Shown here: positions 34,461 to 41,891 of the stretch, piece by piece
Position numbering within the stretch: position 1 is the stretch's first letter
How the letters are laid out: the number at the start of each line of letters is the position of its first letter
Assembly (NCBI GenBank): GCA_947447265.1
Contig: CANFKC010000030.1
Location: 1-64,000, forward strand
DNA: 64,000 nt
Direction of reading: 5' to 3'
DNA from: Chitinophagaceae bacterium
GTDB lineage: Bacteria > Bacteroidota > Bacteroidia > Chitinophagales > Chitinophagaceae
Program-made: the position numbers and the translations under genes
The notes under the pieces: model-generated
What the model was told of the DNA's origin: nothing
Seen by the model: only the letters and a program-made list of their open reading frames with translations
Databases searched by the model: none

Positions 34461-35648
34461 ATGAAAAACCAACTTCGTGTAGTGCTTTCCGCAATTGTTG
34501 TACTTGTTTCACTGAATGCCGTTTACGCACAGCGTTTTAAAATAGAGCAGCTCCAGTATCGGGTAATCGAAGGTAAGAGCAATCTATTCAGGGTAACGGT
34601 CGCAGACAAGTCATGTAACGAAATAGTTGCAACAACAGATAATGGAACAATACAACAAGACAACTGTGTATTGCTATATACTCCTGCAAAACCAGGTAAG
34701 GCCAGGCTGTCGGTTGCCATAAAAAGTGGGAAGGAATTAGAGAAAATTGGCGATACTATTCTGTCTGTTGAGCCTAACCGGTGCAGCCCGGTGATTACCT
34801 TGTTGGGGCGAACGGGTAGTGGCATTTCGGCAGAAGAGTTAAGCAGGGCCGTGCGCCTGGAATTTATTTATCCGGGATGCAGTGACCGCGCCCACAGTGA
34901 GTTCAGCGTAAATCAGTACTGGCTGTTTATAAGGCGAGGAAAGGAGTTGATCTATAGTAAATTGAACGTGCCCGGCCATACTGATTTTGATGTAAAAACT
35001 TTAGCGCTATTCAGAAACCTGGAAGTCGGCGATACGGTTATGTTTGCATCAATAATAGTTATGGGTCCTGATAAAAAGCACCGCAATATGGGACAGATAA
35101 AATTTGATATTGCTGACTATTCTACTCATCGCAACGACACTAACAATTCGCCTAATGTGGGTGCGCTATCTTCAAGAATAATTTCACTTAGCGATACCGC
35201 TAAAAGCCATGCACTTGCCATGACCTTAATAAACAAAATAAAAGCAGGGAAGATAAAGGCTTACCCATATTTAGATAGAAATAGCAGTCCGCTTTCACTG
35301 GAAGAAGCTAATAATATATTTGCCCCTACATTAGATACTATTGAGGTGGAAGAAATAGATGGCGGATTTACTCACAAGGTTATAAAAACAGATTTTTCGT
35401 TTAGCGCACTCAATGGTTTTAAGGTTTTAGAATGCACAACCTTCAATTCTCAAACAAATGCGACTACTGTTAAAATTGTAAGTGTGGCACTTTTAACCGA
35501 TGGAATTCTTGCAGACGATTCTTACGGCTATCAACCCTTGTGCTGGTTAATATATGACGATATACAAGAGGACATCAATACATTCGATCACAAGCATCCT
35601 GCTGGTGGCTTTGGGGATGCCATATGGAAAGGGCGCAATAAACGGTAG
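34461..35648 (+). CDS. secreted GldM-C/GldN-like protein 3
   Basis: 395 residues, signal peptide ending VYAQ. Same three-part layout as its neighbour at 33171: GldM-domain-3-like (~28-105; EIVATTDNGTI), GldM-domain-4-like (~108-225; NQYWLFIRRGKELIY, LEVGDTVMFASI) and GldN-like (~255-395; GKIKAYPYLD, DTIEVEEIDGG, ALNGFKVLECTTF, YGYQPLCWLIYDDI). The GldN-like end is the most diverged of the three, for example LLTDGI where the others have PLRDYY-type sequence. That suggests relaxed or changed function. Confidence 0.6.
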   Translation: MKNQLRVVLSAIVVLVSLNAVYAQRFKIEQLQYRVIEGKSNLFRVTVADKSCNEIVATTDNGTIQQDNCVLLYTPAKPGKARLSVAIKSGKELEKIGDTILSVEPNRCSPVITLLGRTGSGISAEELSRAVRLEFIYPGCSDRAHSEFSVNQYWLFIRRGKELIYSKLNVPGHTDFDVKTLALFRNLEVGDTVMFASIIVMGPDKKHRNMGQIKFDIADYSTHRNDTNNSPNVGALSSRIISLSDTAKSHALAMTLINKIKAGKIKAYPYLDRNSSPLSLEEANNIFAPTLDTIEVEEIDGGFTHKVIKTDFSFSALNGFKVLECTTFNSQTNATTVKIVSVALLTDGILADDSYGYQPLCWLIYDDIQEDINTFDHKHPAGGFGDAIWKGRNKR

Positions 35649-35658
35649 GTAATGGACT

Positions 35659-36312
35659 TTAATTTAACACCCTTACCATCCTTAAACAAAACAGATTATT
35701 GAATTGCCCCTGGTTGCCGTAGCTATATCCATACGGTATGCGCTCAGGCGGGCGGATGGAGGTAAGGGAGTACTCGTAACGAACATTTACAAACCACTTA
35801 TCGTATAGCTTCCTTGTAAAGCCGCAGGCAAAATCGACATCAGATGTGCTGAACATGTTACGGATAGGATCTATGACCACAGGCTGATCTGCAATCACAT
35901 CTTCCTTACTGCCCACCAGGTAGTTGTAAGATGCTCCTAGTTCCATATCGTACTTACCATAAATGGCATGAAACATAATTGGTACTTCCACATAATTCAC
36001 ATCCATGTAGTAACGGGCGAAATAGGCCCCCACGTATTGCGAATTGGTTTCGGTAACGCCCCTGCTCCCCTTGCGCGAATACAATAATTCCATGCTTATA
36101 CCTACAGTTGGGGTAAAATGTACATAAACCATTGCGCCGGCATTCAGCGCTACTTTATGGTAACCGTAGTAAGAATCACCATCTACTTGTGAAAAGTTCA
36201 GCCCTGCCAGTAAGGCACCTGTAAACGGCTTTGGGTCATCGCCATACATATTCTGGGCATGTATGCCGCTGCAACTTAAAGCCACTAAATAGAACAGGAA
36301 CCATTTTTTCAT
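35659..36312 (-). CDS. outer-membrane beta-barrel protein, PorT-like
   Basis: 217 residues from the ATG at 36312, signal peptide ending IHAQ. A 34-codon upstream extension is basic and unlike a signal sequence, so it is rejected. The body shows the alternating pattern and turns of an eight-stranded barrel (GALLAGLNFSQVDGDSYYGY, VGISMELLYSRKGSRG, VEVPIMFHAIYGKYDMELGA). It resembles the broad PorT/outer-membrane beta-barrel family. PorT itself is a T9SS component, which would suit the neighbouring Gld-like genes, but this family has many other members. Confidence 0.75.
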   Translation of the reverse strand: MKKWFLFYLVALSCSGIHAQNMYGDDPKPFTGALLAGLNFSQVDGDSYYGYHKVALNAGAMVYVHFTPTVGISMELLYSRKGSRGVTETNSQYVGAYFARYYMDVNYVEVPIMFHAIYGKYDMELGASYNYLVGSKEDVIADQPVVIDPIRNMFSTSDVDFACGFTRKLYDKWFVNVRYEYSLTSIRPPERIPYGYSYGNQGQFNNLFCLRMVRVLN

Positions 36313-36338
36313 TCGCCAATACCAAAACTTAATAACTG

Positions 36339-36346
36339 CAAAGGTA
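36339..36346 (-). promoter_or_regulatory. -7 element TACCTTTG before the beta-barrel gene
   Basis: Exact TAnnTTTG match on the minus strand, 27 nt before the ATG at 36312. Confidence 0.5.
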
Positions 36347-36473
36347 TCTTGTTTAGTGCATGGACCGCTGCTTTTTCGTTCCGGCAGGCGGTAATGGCGG
36401 CCGTCAGCCTTCAATTGCGCGATTTTTATATTTTATTTTTGATTTTACGCCTGTTTCAGTAACCGTTAGGCAT

Positions 36474-36481
36474 TAACTTTG
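36474..36481 (+). promoter_or_regulatory. -7 element TAACTTTG before tgt
   Basis: Exact TAnnTTTG match, 11 nt before the ATG at 36493. Confidence 0.5.
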
Positions 36482-36492
36482 CCAGCATATAA

Positions 36493-37623
36493 ATGGAATT
36501 TGAATTAGTCGCACAGGATAGTGCATCATCATCGCGCGCGGGGGTTATTACTACCGCACATGGCAAAATAGAAACGCCTATTTTCATGCCCGTGGGTACT
36601 GTAGGTAGCGTTAAGGCTGTTACTCATGAACAGTTGATAAAGGAAGTTAAAGCCGAAATTATTTTAGGTAATACTTACCATCTCTACCTGCGCCCCGGCA
36701 CGGAAGTGCTGAAAGCAGCCGGTGGCTTGCATAAGTTCAGTGGTTGGCCACGTCCTATACTTACTGATAGCGGCGGTTATCAGGTTTTTTCGCTGGCAGC
36801 CAACCGGAAGATTAAAGAGGAAGGCGTTGTTTTCCAGTCGCACATTGACGGATCAAGGCACCTTTTCACACCTGAAAACGTAATGGACACGCAAAGGGCC
36901 ATTGGTGCAGATATCATCATGGCTTTCGATGAATGCCCGCCTTACCCTTCAGAATACAGCTATGCCCAAAAATCGATGGAATTAACCCACCGGTGGTTGG
37001 CGCGTTGCGTAAAGCATTTAGGTGATACGGAGCCGCTGCACGGTTACGAACAAACTTTATTCCCTATTGTACAAGGCAGCACATTTCGCGACCTGCGCCA
37101 GGCTTCTGCGGAGTTTATCGCCTCCATGGGTTGTGATGGCAATGCTATCGGAGGCCTTTCCGTGGGCGAACCAGAAGAAATGATGTATGAGCTTTGCGCC
37201 CTCAGTTGCGAGTACCTTCCGAAAGAAAAGCCCCGCTACCTGATGGGTGTTGGAACACCATGGAATATTCTCGAAAATATTTCGCTGGGCGTGGATATGT
37301 TCGATTGCGTTATGCCAACCCGAAACGGGCGTAATGGAATGCTTTTCACCAGCAATGGTGTTATTAATATTCGCAATAAAAAATGGGCTACCGACTTTAG
37401 CGTGGTTGATGACGGTATTGATTGTTATACCAGCAACTATTACAGCAAAGCGTATCTGAGGCATCTTTTCATTGCAGGAGAGATACTTGCACTACAGATT
37501 GCGAGCATACATAACCTGGCGTTTTATTTGCACCTGGTGAAACAAGCCCGTGAACATATTATTGCAGGCGACTTCGCCTCATGGAAGAATGAAATGATTC
37601 CACGGCTGAAACAAAGGTTGTAG
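36493..37623 (+). CDS. tgt: queuine/preQ1 tRNA-guanine transglycosylase
   Basis: Exchanges guanine-34 of GUN-anticodon tRNAs for preQ1, 376 residues. Family marks are TPIFMPVGT-like start, GNTYHLYLRPG, ILTDSGGYQVFSL with catalytic Asp, GGLSVGEP, YLMGVGTP and DMFDCVMPTRNGRNG. The zinc site normally built from CxCxxC and a His reads IDCYTSNYYSKAYLRHL, so two of three cysteines are not there; this may be usual for the phylum. The LptF/LptG-type gene follows, separated by a heptanucleotide repeat. Confidence 0.97.
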   Translation: MEFELVAQDSASSSRAGVITTAHGKIETPIFMPVGTVGSVKAVTHEQLIKEVKAEIILGNTYHLYLRPGTEVLKAAGGLHKFSGWPRPILTDSGGYQVFSLAANRKIKEEGVVFQSHIDGSRHLFTPENVMDTQRAIGADIIMAFDECPPYPSEYSYAQKSMELTHRWLARCVKHLGDTEPLHGYEQTLFPIVQGSTFRDLRQASAEFIASMGCDGNAIGGLSVGEPEEMMYELCALSCEYLPKEKPRYLMGVGTPWNILENISLGVDMFDCVMPTRNGRNGMLFTSNGVINIRNKKWATDFSVVDDGIDCYTSNYYSKAYLRHLFIAGEILALQIASIHNLAFYLHLVKQAREHIIAGDFASWKNEMIPRLKQRL

Positions 37624-37706
37624 TGGACATTAGAAAGTAATTAGTAGAAAGTAGAAAGCGGGCCTTGCAGATTCTTAATTACTATCTATACTAGTTCAAA
37701 AAATAT

Positions 37707-37754
37707 ACGACTTACGACTTACGACTTACGACTTACGACTTACGACTTACGACT
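37707..37754 (+). repeat. heptanucleotide tandem repeat ACGACTT
   Basis: Six full ACGACTT units plus ACGACT, ending 4 nt before the ATG at 37759. It occupies the promoter/leader position of the permease gene, so slippage could change its expression. Confidence 0.9.
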
Positions 37755-37758
37755 AAAC

Positions 37759-38853
37759 ATGGCTTACAACTTCGGAATAAAAAAACTAGATTGGTACATT
37801 ATCGGGAAGTTCCTCAGCACTTTCTTCTTCGCGATATTAGTGCTGGCGGTTATTTCGTGTGTAATTGACTATTCCGAAAAAGCAGATAATATTGTTTCAA
37901 AAAAAGCACCGCTGCTGGTAGTGCTTAACTATTATAAGAACTTTGTTCCGCACATTACCGCACTACTGTTCCCGCTTTTTATTTTTATTGCCACTATCTT
38001 CTTTACTTCGAAAATAGCCTATAAATCAGAGATCATTGCCATACTATCATCCGGCGTGTCTTTCCAGCGTTTTTTAAGGCCCTACTTTATAGGTGGTGGC
38101 TTCTTATGCCTTATTTCCCTTGTTTCCAATCACTTTATTATACCCGTTGCCGATAAACAAAGGGTTGCATTTGAAGACAGGTACATTAACGACGCTATGT
38201 ATATAGCACCCGGCGAAAATGTGCACCTTGCGCTGTCAAAAGATACCTACATTTATATACAAAGTTTCAACTTCAACAATGGTAGCGGCAGCCACTTTAC
38301 TGCAGAAAAAATGCAGAGCACACGCCTGACCGAAAAACTGATGGCCGAGCAGATCGGTTATGACAGTATAAAGAAACTATGGCATCTGCATGGCGTAGTC
38401 ATCCGTAAAAACGATACACTACGGGAACAACTGACTACAGTAATGGATACCGATGTAAACTATGCCTTTGTACCTAAAGATATTAACAACAATGAAGCGC
38501 AGAAAGAAGGGCTAACAACCCCACAGCTACGAAGCTTTATTGCTACTGAGAGTTTACGTGGCCGCAGCGACCTGAGCGCATTTTATGTAGAATTGCACCG
38601 GCGCACCGCACAGCCTTTTGCCGGGCTCATCCTCACCATTATCGGTGCATGTATTGCCTGCCGTAAAATAAGGGGTGGCAGTGGTTTCCACCTGGCACTG
38701 GGAATTGCTATCAGCGCCATTTATATCATGCTTATGCAGCTGTCAACCACATTTGCAACCAAAGCCACACTCGACCCTATGATCGCGGTTTGGATACCTA
38801 ATGTGATTTTCGCTGGTGTGGCCTATTACCTCTATCGCAGGCAGGTTAGGTAG
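37759..38853 (+). CDS. LptF/LptG family lipopolysaccharide-export permease
   Basis: 364 residues with helices near the N-terminus (~15-40, ~55-80, ~95-120) and three near the C-terminus, separated by a ~150-residue periplasmic domain. This is the layout of YjgP/YjgQ permeases. FSTFFFAILVLAVISCVIDYSEK and HRRTAQPFAGLILTIIGA are typical motifs. With LptB these proteins pull lipopolysaccharide from the inner membrane toward the surface. Which of LptF or LptG it corresponds to cannot be decided. No other Lpt gene is adjacent. Confidence 0.92.
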   Translation: MAYNFGIKKLDWYIIGKFLSTFFFAILVLAVISCVIDYSEKADNIVSKKAPLLVVLNYYKNFVPHITALLFPLFIFIATIFFTSKIAYKSEIIAILSSGVSFQRFLRPYFIGGGFLCLISLVSNHFIIPVADKQRVAFEDRYINDAMYIAPGENVHLALSKDTYIYIQSFNFNNGSGSHFTAEKMQSTRLTEKLMAEQIGYDSIKKLWHLHGVVIRKNDTLREQLTTVMDTDVNYAFVPKDINNNEAQKEGLTTPQLRSFIATESLRGRSDLSAFYVELHRRTAQPFAGLILTIIGACIACRKIRGGSGFHLALGIAISAIYIMLMQLSTTFATKATLDPMIAVWIPNVIFAGVAYYLYRRQVR

Positions 38854-38899
38854 TTTTAAATGATGCGTGAAGAACTTGAAGGGTTAAACAGGCGGGTTG

Positions 38900-39262
38900 T
38901 TATTTTATACCCATATCGTAGGTATGTGTGGAGGTAACATTTACCACCGATGCCCCTTTTGAGTTTTCAAAAATAGCCTCTCCGCTGGTTATCTTTACAG
39001 ATTTGAAATGTTGGGGCGCTATCTTTCCTATCTCAGTCGCAATTCTTTGCCTTACCTCCTCGCTCGAATCGTTGTAACTGGTATTAGTAAAAGTCACTTC
39101 AACTTTTGAACCGTTGGATATACCTGCTGATAGACTGACATCCGGATACATAGCTTGTACGGTGCTGGCAAATTCGCTGATTTCCTTCACGTCAACATCA
39201 AAAGTGTGGCAAGAACCTAACACGAGGTAAGATAACAAGACTAAACTCCGAAAATTTTTCAT
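38900..39262 (-). CDS. small lipoprotein of unknown function
   Basis: 120 residues with signal peptide and lipobox LVLGSC, so lipid-anchored at Cys18. The mature part has alternating beta-like segments (KVEVTFTNTSYND, HFKSVKITSGEAIF, VVNVTSTHTYDMGIK). I do not recognise a family. It lies between convergent and divergent genes with its own promoter element at 39279-39286. Confidence 0.75.
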   Translation of the reverse strand: MKNFRSLVLLSYLVLGSCHTFDVDVKEISEFASTVQAMYPDVSLSAGISNGSKVEVTFTNTSYNDSSEEVRQRIATEIGKIAPQHFKSVKITSGEAIFENSKGASVVNVTSTHTYDMGIK

Positions 39263-39278
39263 ATAAGTTACATTTACT

Positions 39279-39286
39279 CAAATATA
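39279..39286 (-). promoter_or_regulatory. -7 element TATATTTG before the lipoprotein
   Basis: Exact TAnnTTTG match on the minus strand, 17 nt before the ATG at 39262. Confidence 0.5.
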
Positions 39287-39339
39287 AAATAAAACTGAAG
39301 AACCCAAAGTATTTTATTTCGGCCTAATTTACACTGACG

Positions 39340-40536
39340 TTGAAAAAAGAAAGCCTTGCTTCCAGTATGAAAATAATTACACGCACTATATGGGTACTTT
39401 CCTTCGTTAGCCTGTTTACAGATGTGGCCAGCGAGATGCTATACCCCATTATGCCCATTTACCTGAAAAGCATCAACTTTTCAATAGTGCTGATTGGGAT
39501 ACTGGAAGGCGTTGCGGAGGCAGTGGCTGGCCTTAGCAAGGGTTACTTCGGCAAGCTTTCTGACAATACCGGAAGGCGGCTACCGTTCGTGCGCTGGGGC
39601 TATTTGTTAAGTGCACTTTCTAAGCCAATGATGGCGCTATTTACTTTTCCGGCATGGATATTTGGCGCCCGTACTATCGATCGGCTGGGTAAAGGTTTGC
39701 GTACCGGTGCGCGCGATGCCATGTTATCTGACGAATCAACGCCGGCAACAAAGGGACAGGTATTTGGCTTTCACAGGAGCATGGATACCTTCGGCGCAGT
39801 TGTTGGCCCCTTATCAGCATTAGTATTTCTCTATTTCTACCCGGGCCAATACAAAACACTCTTCTATATAGCGTTCGTTCCTGGCATTGTTGCTATTACT
39901 TTGACCTTTCTGCTTAAAGACAAAAACCCAACTCCGAAAGAAAATATTGTCACGACCCGATTTACCGATTTCTTAAAGTACTGGCAAAATGGTCCGACAG
40001 CTTACAAAAAACTGGTTGCAGGCCTGCTGCTCTTCACACTCTTCAACAGCTCTGATGTATTTCTGCTGCTCAAAATAAAAGAAGCAGGGAATAGTGACCT
40101 CGTCTGCATTCTAATATATGTGAGTTACAACCTTGTTTATGCTCTGGCATCTTACCCAATTGGTATTATTGCAGATAAGGTAGGCCTTAAAAAAATGTTC
40201 ATTATAGGTTTGCTGCTATTTACGGGCGTTTACCTGGGCATGGCGTTAACCAGCAACCTATATGTGTTCTTTGGAATTTTTGCTGTTTATGGTATGTATG
40301 CTGCCGCAACCGAAGGCATAGCAAAGGCATGGATATCGAATGTTACCGACAAGAAAGATACTGCCACTGCAATAGGTACGTATAGCAGTTTCCAGAGTAT
40401 TGGTACAATGGTTGCCAGTAGTCTTGCTGGTTTTATCTGGTTCAAATTTGGAGCATCGGTTACCTTCATCGCTACTGCGATTGTTACTGGCCTGGTGGTT
40501 GTTTATTTTATGGGCATGAAGGCGGAGAGAAAATAA
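39340..40536 (+). CDS. MFS transporter
   Basis: 398 residues, twelve predicted membrane helices. Starts at TTG 39340; an ATG at 39367 gives a nine-residue shorter protein and is equally possible. The loop between helices 2 and 3 (GKLSDNTGRRLPFVRWGY) is the MFS signature, and RLGKGLRTGARDAMLSDE with the following AFGFHR-like segment marks a subgroup common in Bacteroidota and other phyla. Substrate unknown. Its last 33 codons are repeated at 41201-41299 after the HigBA pair. Confidence 0.9.
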   Translation: MKKESLASSMKIITRTIWVLSFVSLFTDVASEMLYPIMPIYLKSINFSIVLIGILEGVAEAVAGLSKGYFGKLSDNTGRRLPFVRWGYLLSALSKPMMALFTFPAWIFGARTIDRLGKGLRTGARDAMLSDESTPATKGQVFGFHRSMDTFGAVVGPLSALVFLYFYPGQYKTLFYIAFVPGIVAITLTFLLKDKNPTPKENIVTTRFTDFLKYWQNGPTAYKKLVAGLLLFTLFNSSDVFLLLKIKEAGNSDLVCILIYVSYNLVYALASYPIGIIADKVGLKKMFIIGLLLFTGVYLGMALTSNLYVFFGIFAVYGMYAAATEGIAKAWISNVTDKKDTATAIGTYSSFQSIGTMVASSLAGFIWFKFGASVTFIATAIVTGLVVVYFMGMKAERK

Positions 40537-40571
40537 TGTAGATTGGCAGTGTATCGTGTCGCATTACGCAT

Positions 40572-40579
40572 TACATTTG
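40572..40579 (+). promoter_or_regulatory. -7 element TACATTTG before higB
   Basis: Exact TAnnTTTG match, only 3 nt before the ATG at 40583, giving a nearly leaderless transcript. Confidence 0.5.
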
Positions 40580-40582
40580 TGT

Positions 40583-40861
40583 ATGATTAAGAGCATCCGA
40601 CATAAAGGTTTGCGACACTATTATGAGGAAGGTGCTGGCAATAAATTACCGTTTGCTCATTTGGTCAAAATAAGAAGATTGCTGACTATGCTTGACGCTG
40701 TAACATGTGAAGATGATATTAAGAAGATGGGGTCTGGCATTCATATACTGAAAGGAGATTTGTCGGGCTTTTGGGCTGTAACAGTATCCGGAAATTATCG
40801 TATTATTTTCAGGTTTGAAGCAGGAGATGTGTTTGATATTGATTATTTGGATTACCATTAA
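40583..40861 (+). CDS. higB: HigB-type toxin
   Basis: 92 residues of the RelE-fold HigB (plasmid-killer) family: MIKSIRHKGLRHYYEEG, LVKIRRLLTMLDAV, MGSGIHILKGDLSGFWAVTV and NYRIIFRFEAGDVFDIDYLDYH are characteristic. The longer in-frame start at 40556 is rejected because the conserved N-terminus begins at 40583. HigB cuts mRNA on the ribosome. The toxin-first order with the antitoxin 9 nt downstream is standard for higBA. Confidence 0.94.
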   Translation: MIKSIRHKGLRHYYEEGAGNKLPFAHLVKIRRLLTMLDAVTCEDDIKKMGSGIHILKGDLSGFWAVTVSGNYRIIFRFEAGDVFDIDYLDYH

Positions 40862-40870
40862 AGAAAAGTT

Positions 40871-41179
40871 ATGCTAAAAAAAGGTCTTCCCCCTGTTCAT
40901 CCGGGCGAAATTTTAAGGGAAATGTTTATAAAGGAAAACAACCTAACCATTACAGAAGTTGCGAAGGGCTTGGGTATTGCTCGGGCAAACCTGTCGGCAG
41001 TTGTGAATGAACATGCGGGAATCAGTCCGGAAATGGCTATCAAATTATCAGAAGCTTTTGGAAATACTGCACAATTTTGGATCAACCTTCAAAAGAACTA
41101 CGAGTTGTGGTACGCAGAACAAAAAGTAAATCGTGCTGTTATCCGGCATTTTTACACCGTTGCAAAAACCGGAAGTTGA
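40871..41179 (+). CDS. higA: HigA-type antitoxin
   Basis: 102 residues. Begins MLKKGLPPVHPGEILREMFI, then a Xre-type helix-turn-helix (ITEVAKGLGIARANLSAVVN, GISPEMAIKLSEAFG) and NTAQFWINLQKNYEL. It neutralises HigB and represses the operon. The pair was inserted at or near the 3' end of the MFS gene. Confidence 0.94.
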   Translation: MLKKGLPPVHPGEILREMFIKENNLTITEVAKGLGIARANLSAVVNEHAGISPEMAIKLSEAFGNTAQFWINLQKNYELWYAEQKVNRAVIRHFYTVAKTGS

Positions 41180-41200
41180 CTCGTCTGATATCAATCCCCT

Positions 41201-41299
41201 TGGTTCAAATTTGAAATATCAGCGACCTTCATCGCTACCGCAATTGTTACTGGCCTGGTGGTTATTTATTTTATAGGAATGAAGGATGCTAAAAACTAG
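41201..41299 (+). pseudogene. duplicated 3' end of the MFS transporter gene
   Basis: 33 codons from TGG to TAG translate to WFKFEISATFIATAIVTGL and a tail VVIYFIGMKDAKN. They align without gaps to the last 33 codons of the MFS gene (40438-40536), 23 of 32 residues identical. It has no start and follows higA. The terminator at 41323-41351 probably belonged to this original end. Confidence 0.88.
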
Positions 41300-41322
41300 A
41301 CTCTGTCGATTTATAAAAAAAC

Positions 41323-41351
41323 TTGTGGCGCACCCAAAGAGTGCGCCACAA
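41323..41351 (+). terminator. terminator after the MFS/higBA segment
   Basis: Perfect 11-bp stem TTGTGGCGCAC/GTGCGCCACAA with a 7-nt loop, preceded by an A-rich and followed by an AT-rich stretch. May serve both strands. Confidence 0.75.
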
Positions 41352-41396
41352 ATATATAATCAACTTATTTTTTAAATTTCAGATTCTACGCTTCCC

Positions 41397-41843
41397 TTAT
41401 GGCATCAGTAATTTAGGCCAGTTATACGAATCATCTTCGTTGAAAAGTACCCCAAGTTCAATATCAATAATGCGGCCATATTCCACGTTCAATACGAGCC
41501 AGTAGTCTTCAAAATTATATACCTCCAGACTGCCATAGTCTTCAAGGTCCCAATCGCCTAAAGCGGGAAATGCCGTATTCAGCACATCCATTATAGGCTC
41601 GCCTACCAGCTTGTGTCCATGGTAAGTAACCGCAGGGTCAGATGTTCTGATATAACCCAACTTACCCGACTCTTCTTCATAGAAAGTGAGCGACATCCTC
41701 CTGTCAAAATATTGATAGATCACTTCCGTTTCACTGTCTTCCTCGGCAGTAATTTTATCTGGCTCACCCAACATATCAGTGATGTCAGATTCTAATAAAC
41801 CAAAAATAATCTTGTCTATTCCTATCCCTAATTTCAGTTCCAT
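41397..41843 (-). CDS. hypothetical acidic protein, 148 residues
   Basis: Cytoplasmic, strongly acidic protein (many Asp and Glu, e.g. ITAEEDSETEVIYQYFDRRM). Contains KIIFGLLESDITDMLGEPDKI near the start and DWDLEDYGSLEVYNFEDYW near the end. The layout recalls small immunity-type or DUF proteins, but I cannot name the family. It is followed downstream by the terminator region shared with the MFS/higBA segment. Confidence 0.65.
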   Translation of the reverse strand: MELKLGIGIDKIIFGLLESDITDMLGEPDKITAEEDSETEVIYQYFDRRMSLTFYEEESGKLGYIRTSDPAVTYHGHKLVGEPIMDVLNTAFPALGDWDLEDYGSLEVYNFEDYWLVLNVEYGRIIDIELGVLFNEDDSYNWPKLLMP

Positions 41844-41891
41844 GGCTGCTCTTTTTGCTGACCTAAAGTTACGAAATTGCTTTTAAAAGCA

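Noticed and set aside
37707-37754. CRISPR or protein-coding repeat
   Set aside because: A 7-nt unit without spacers and upstream of the start codon; it is a simple sequence repeat.
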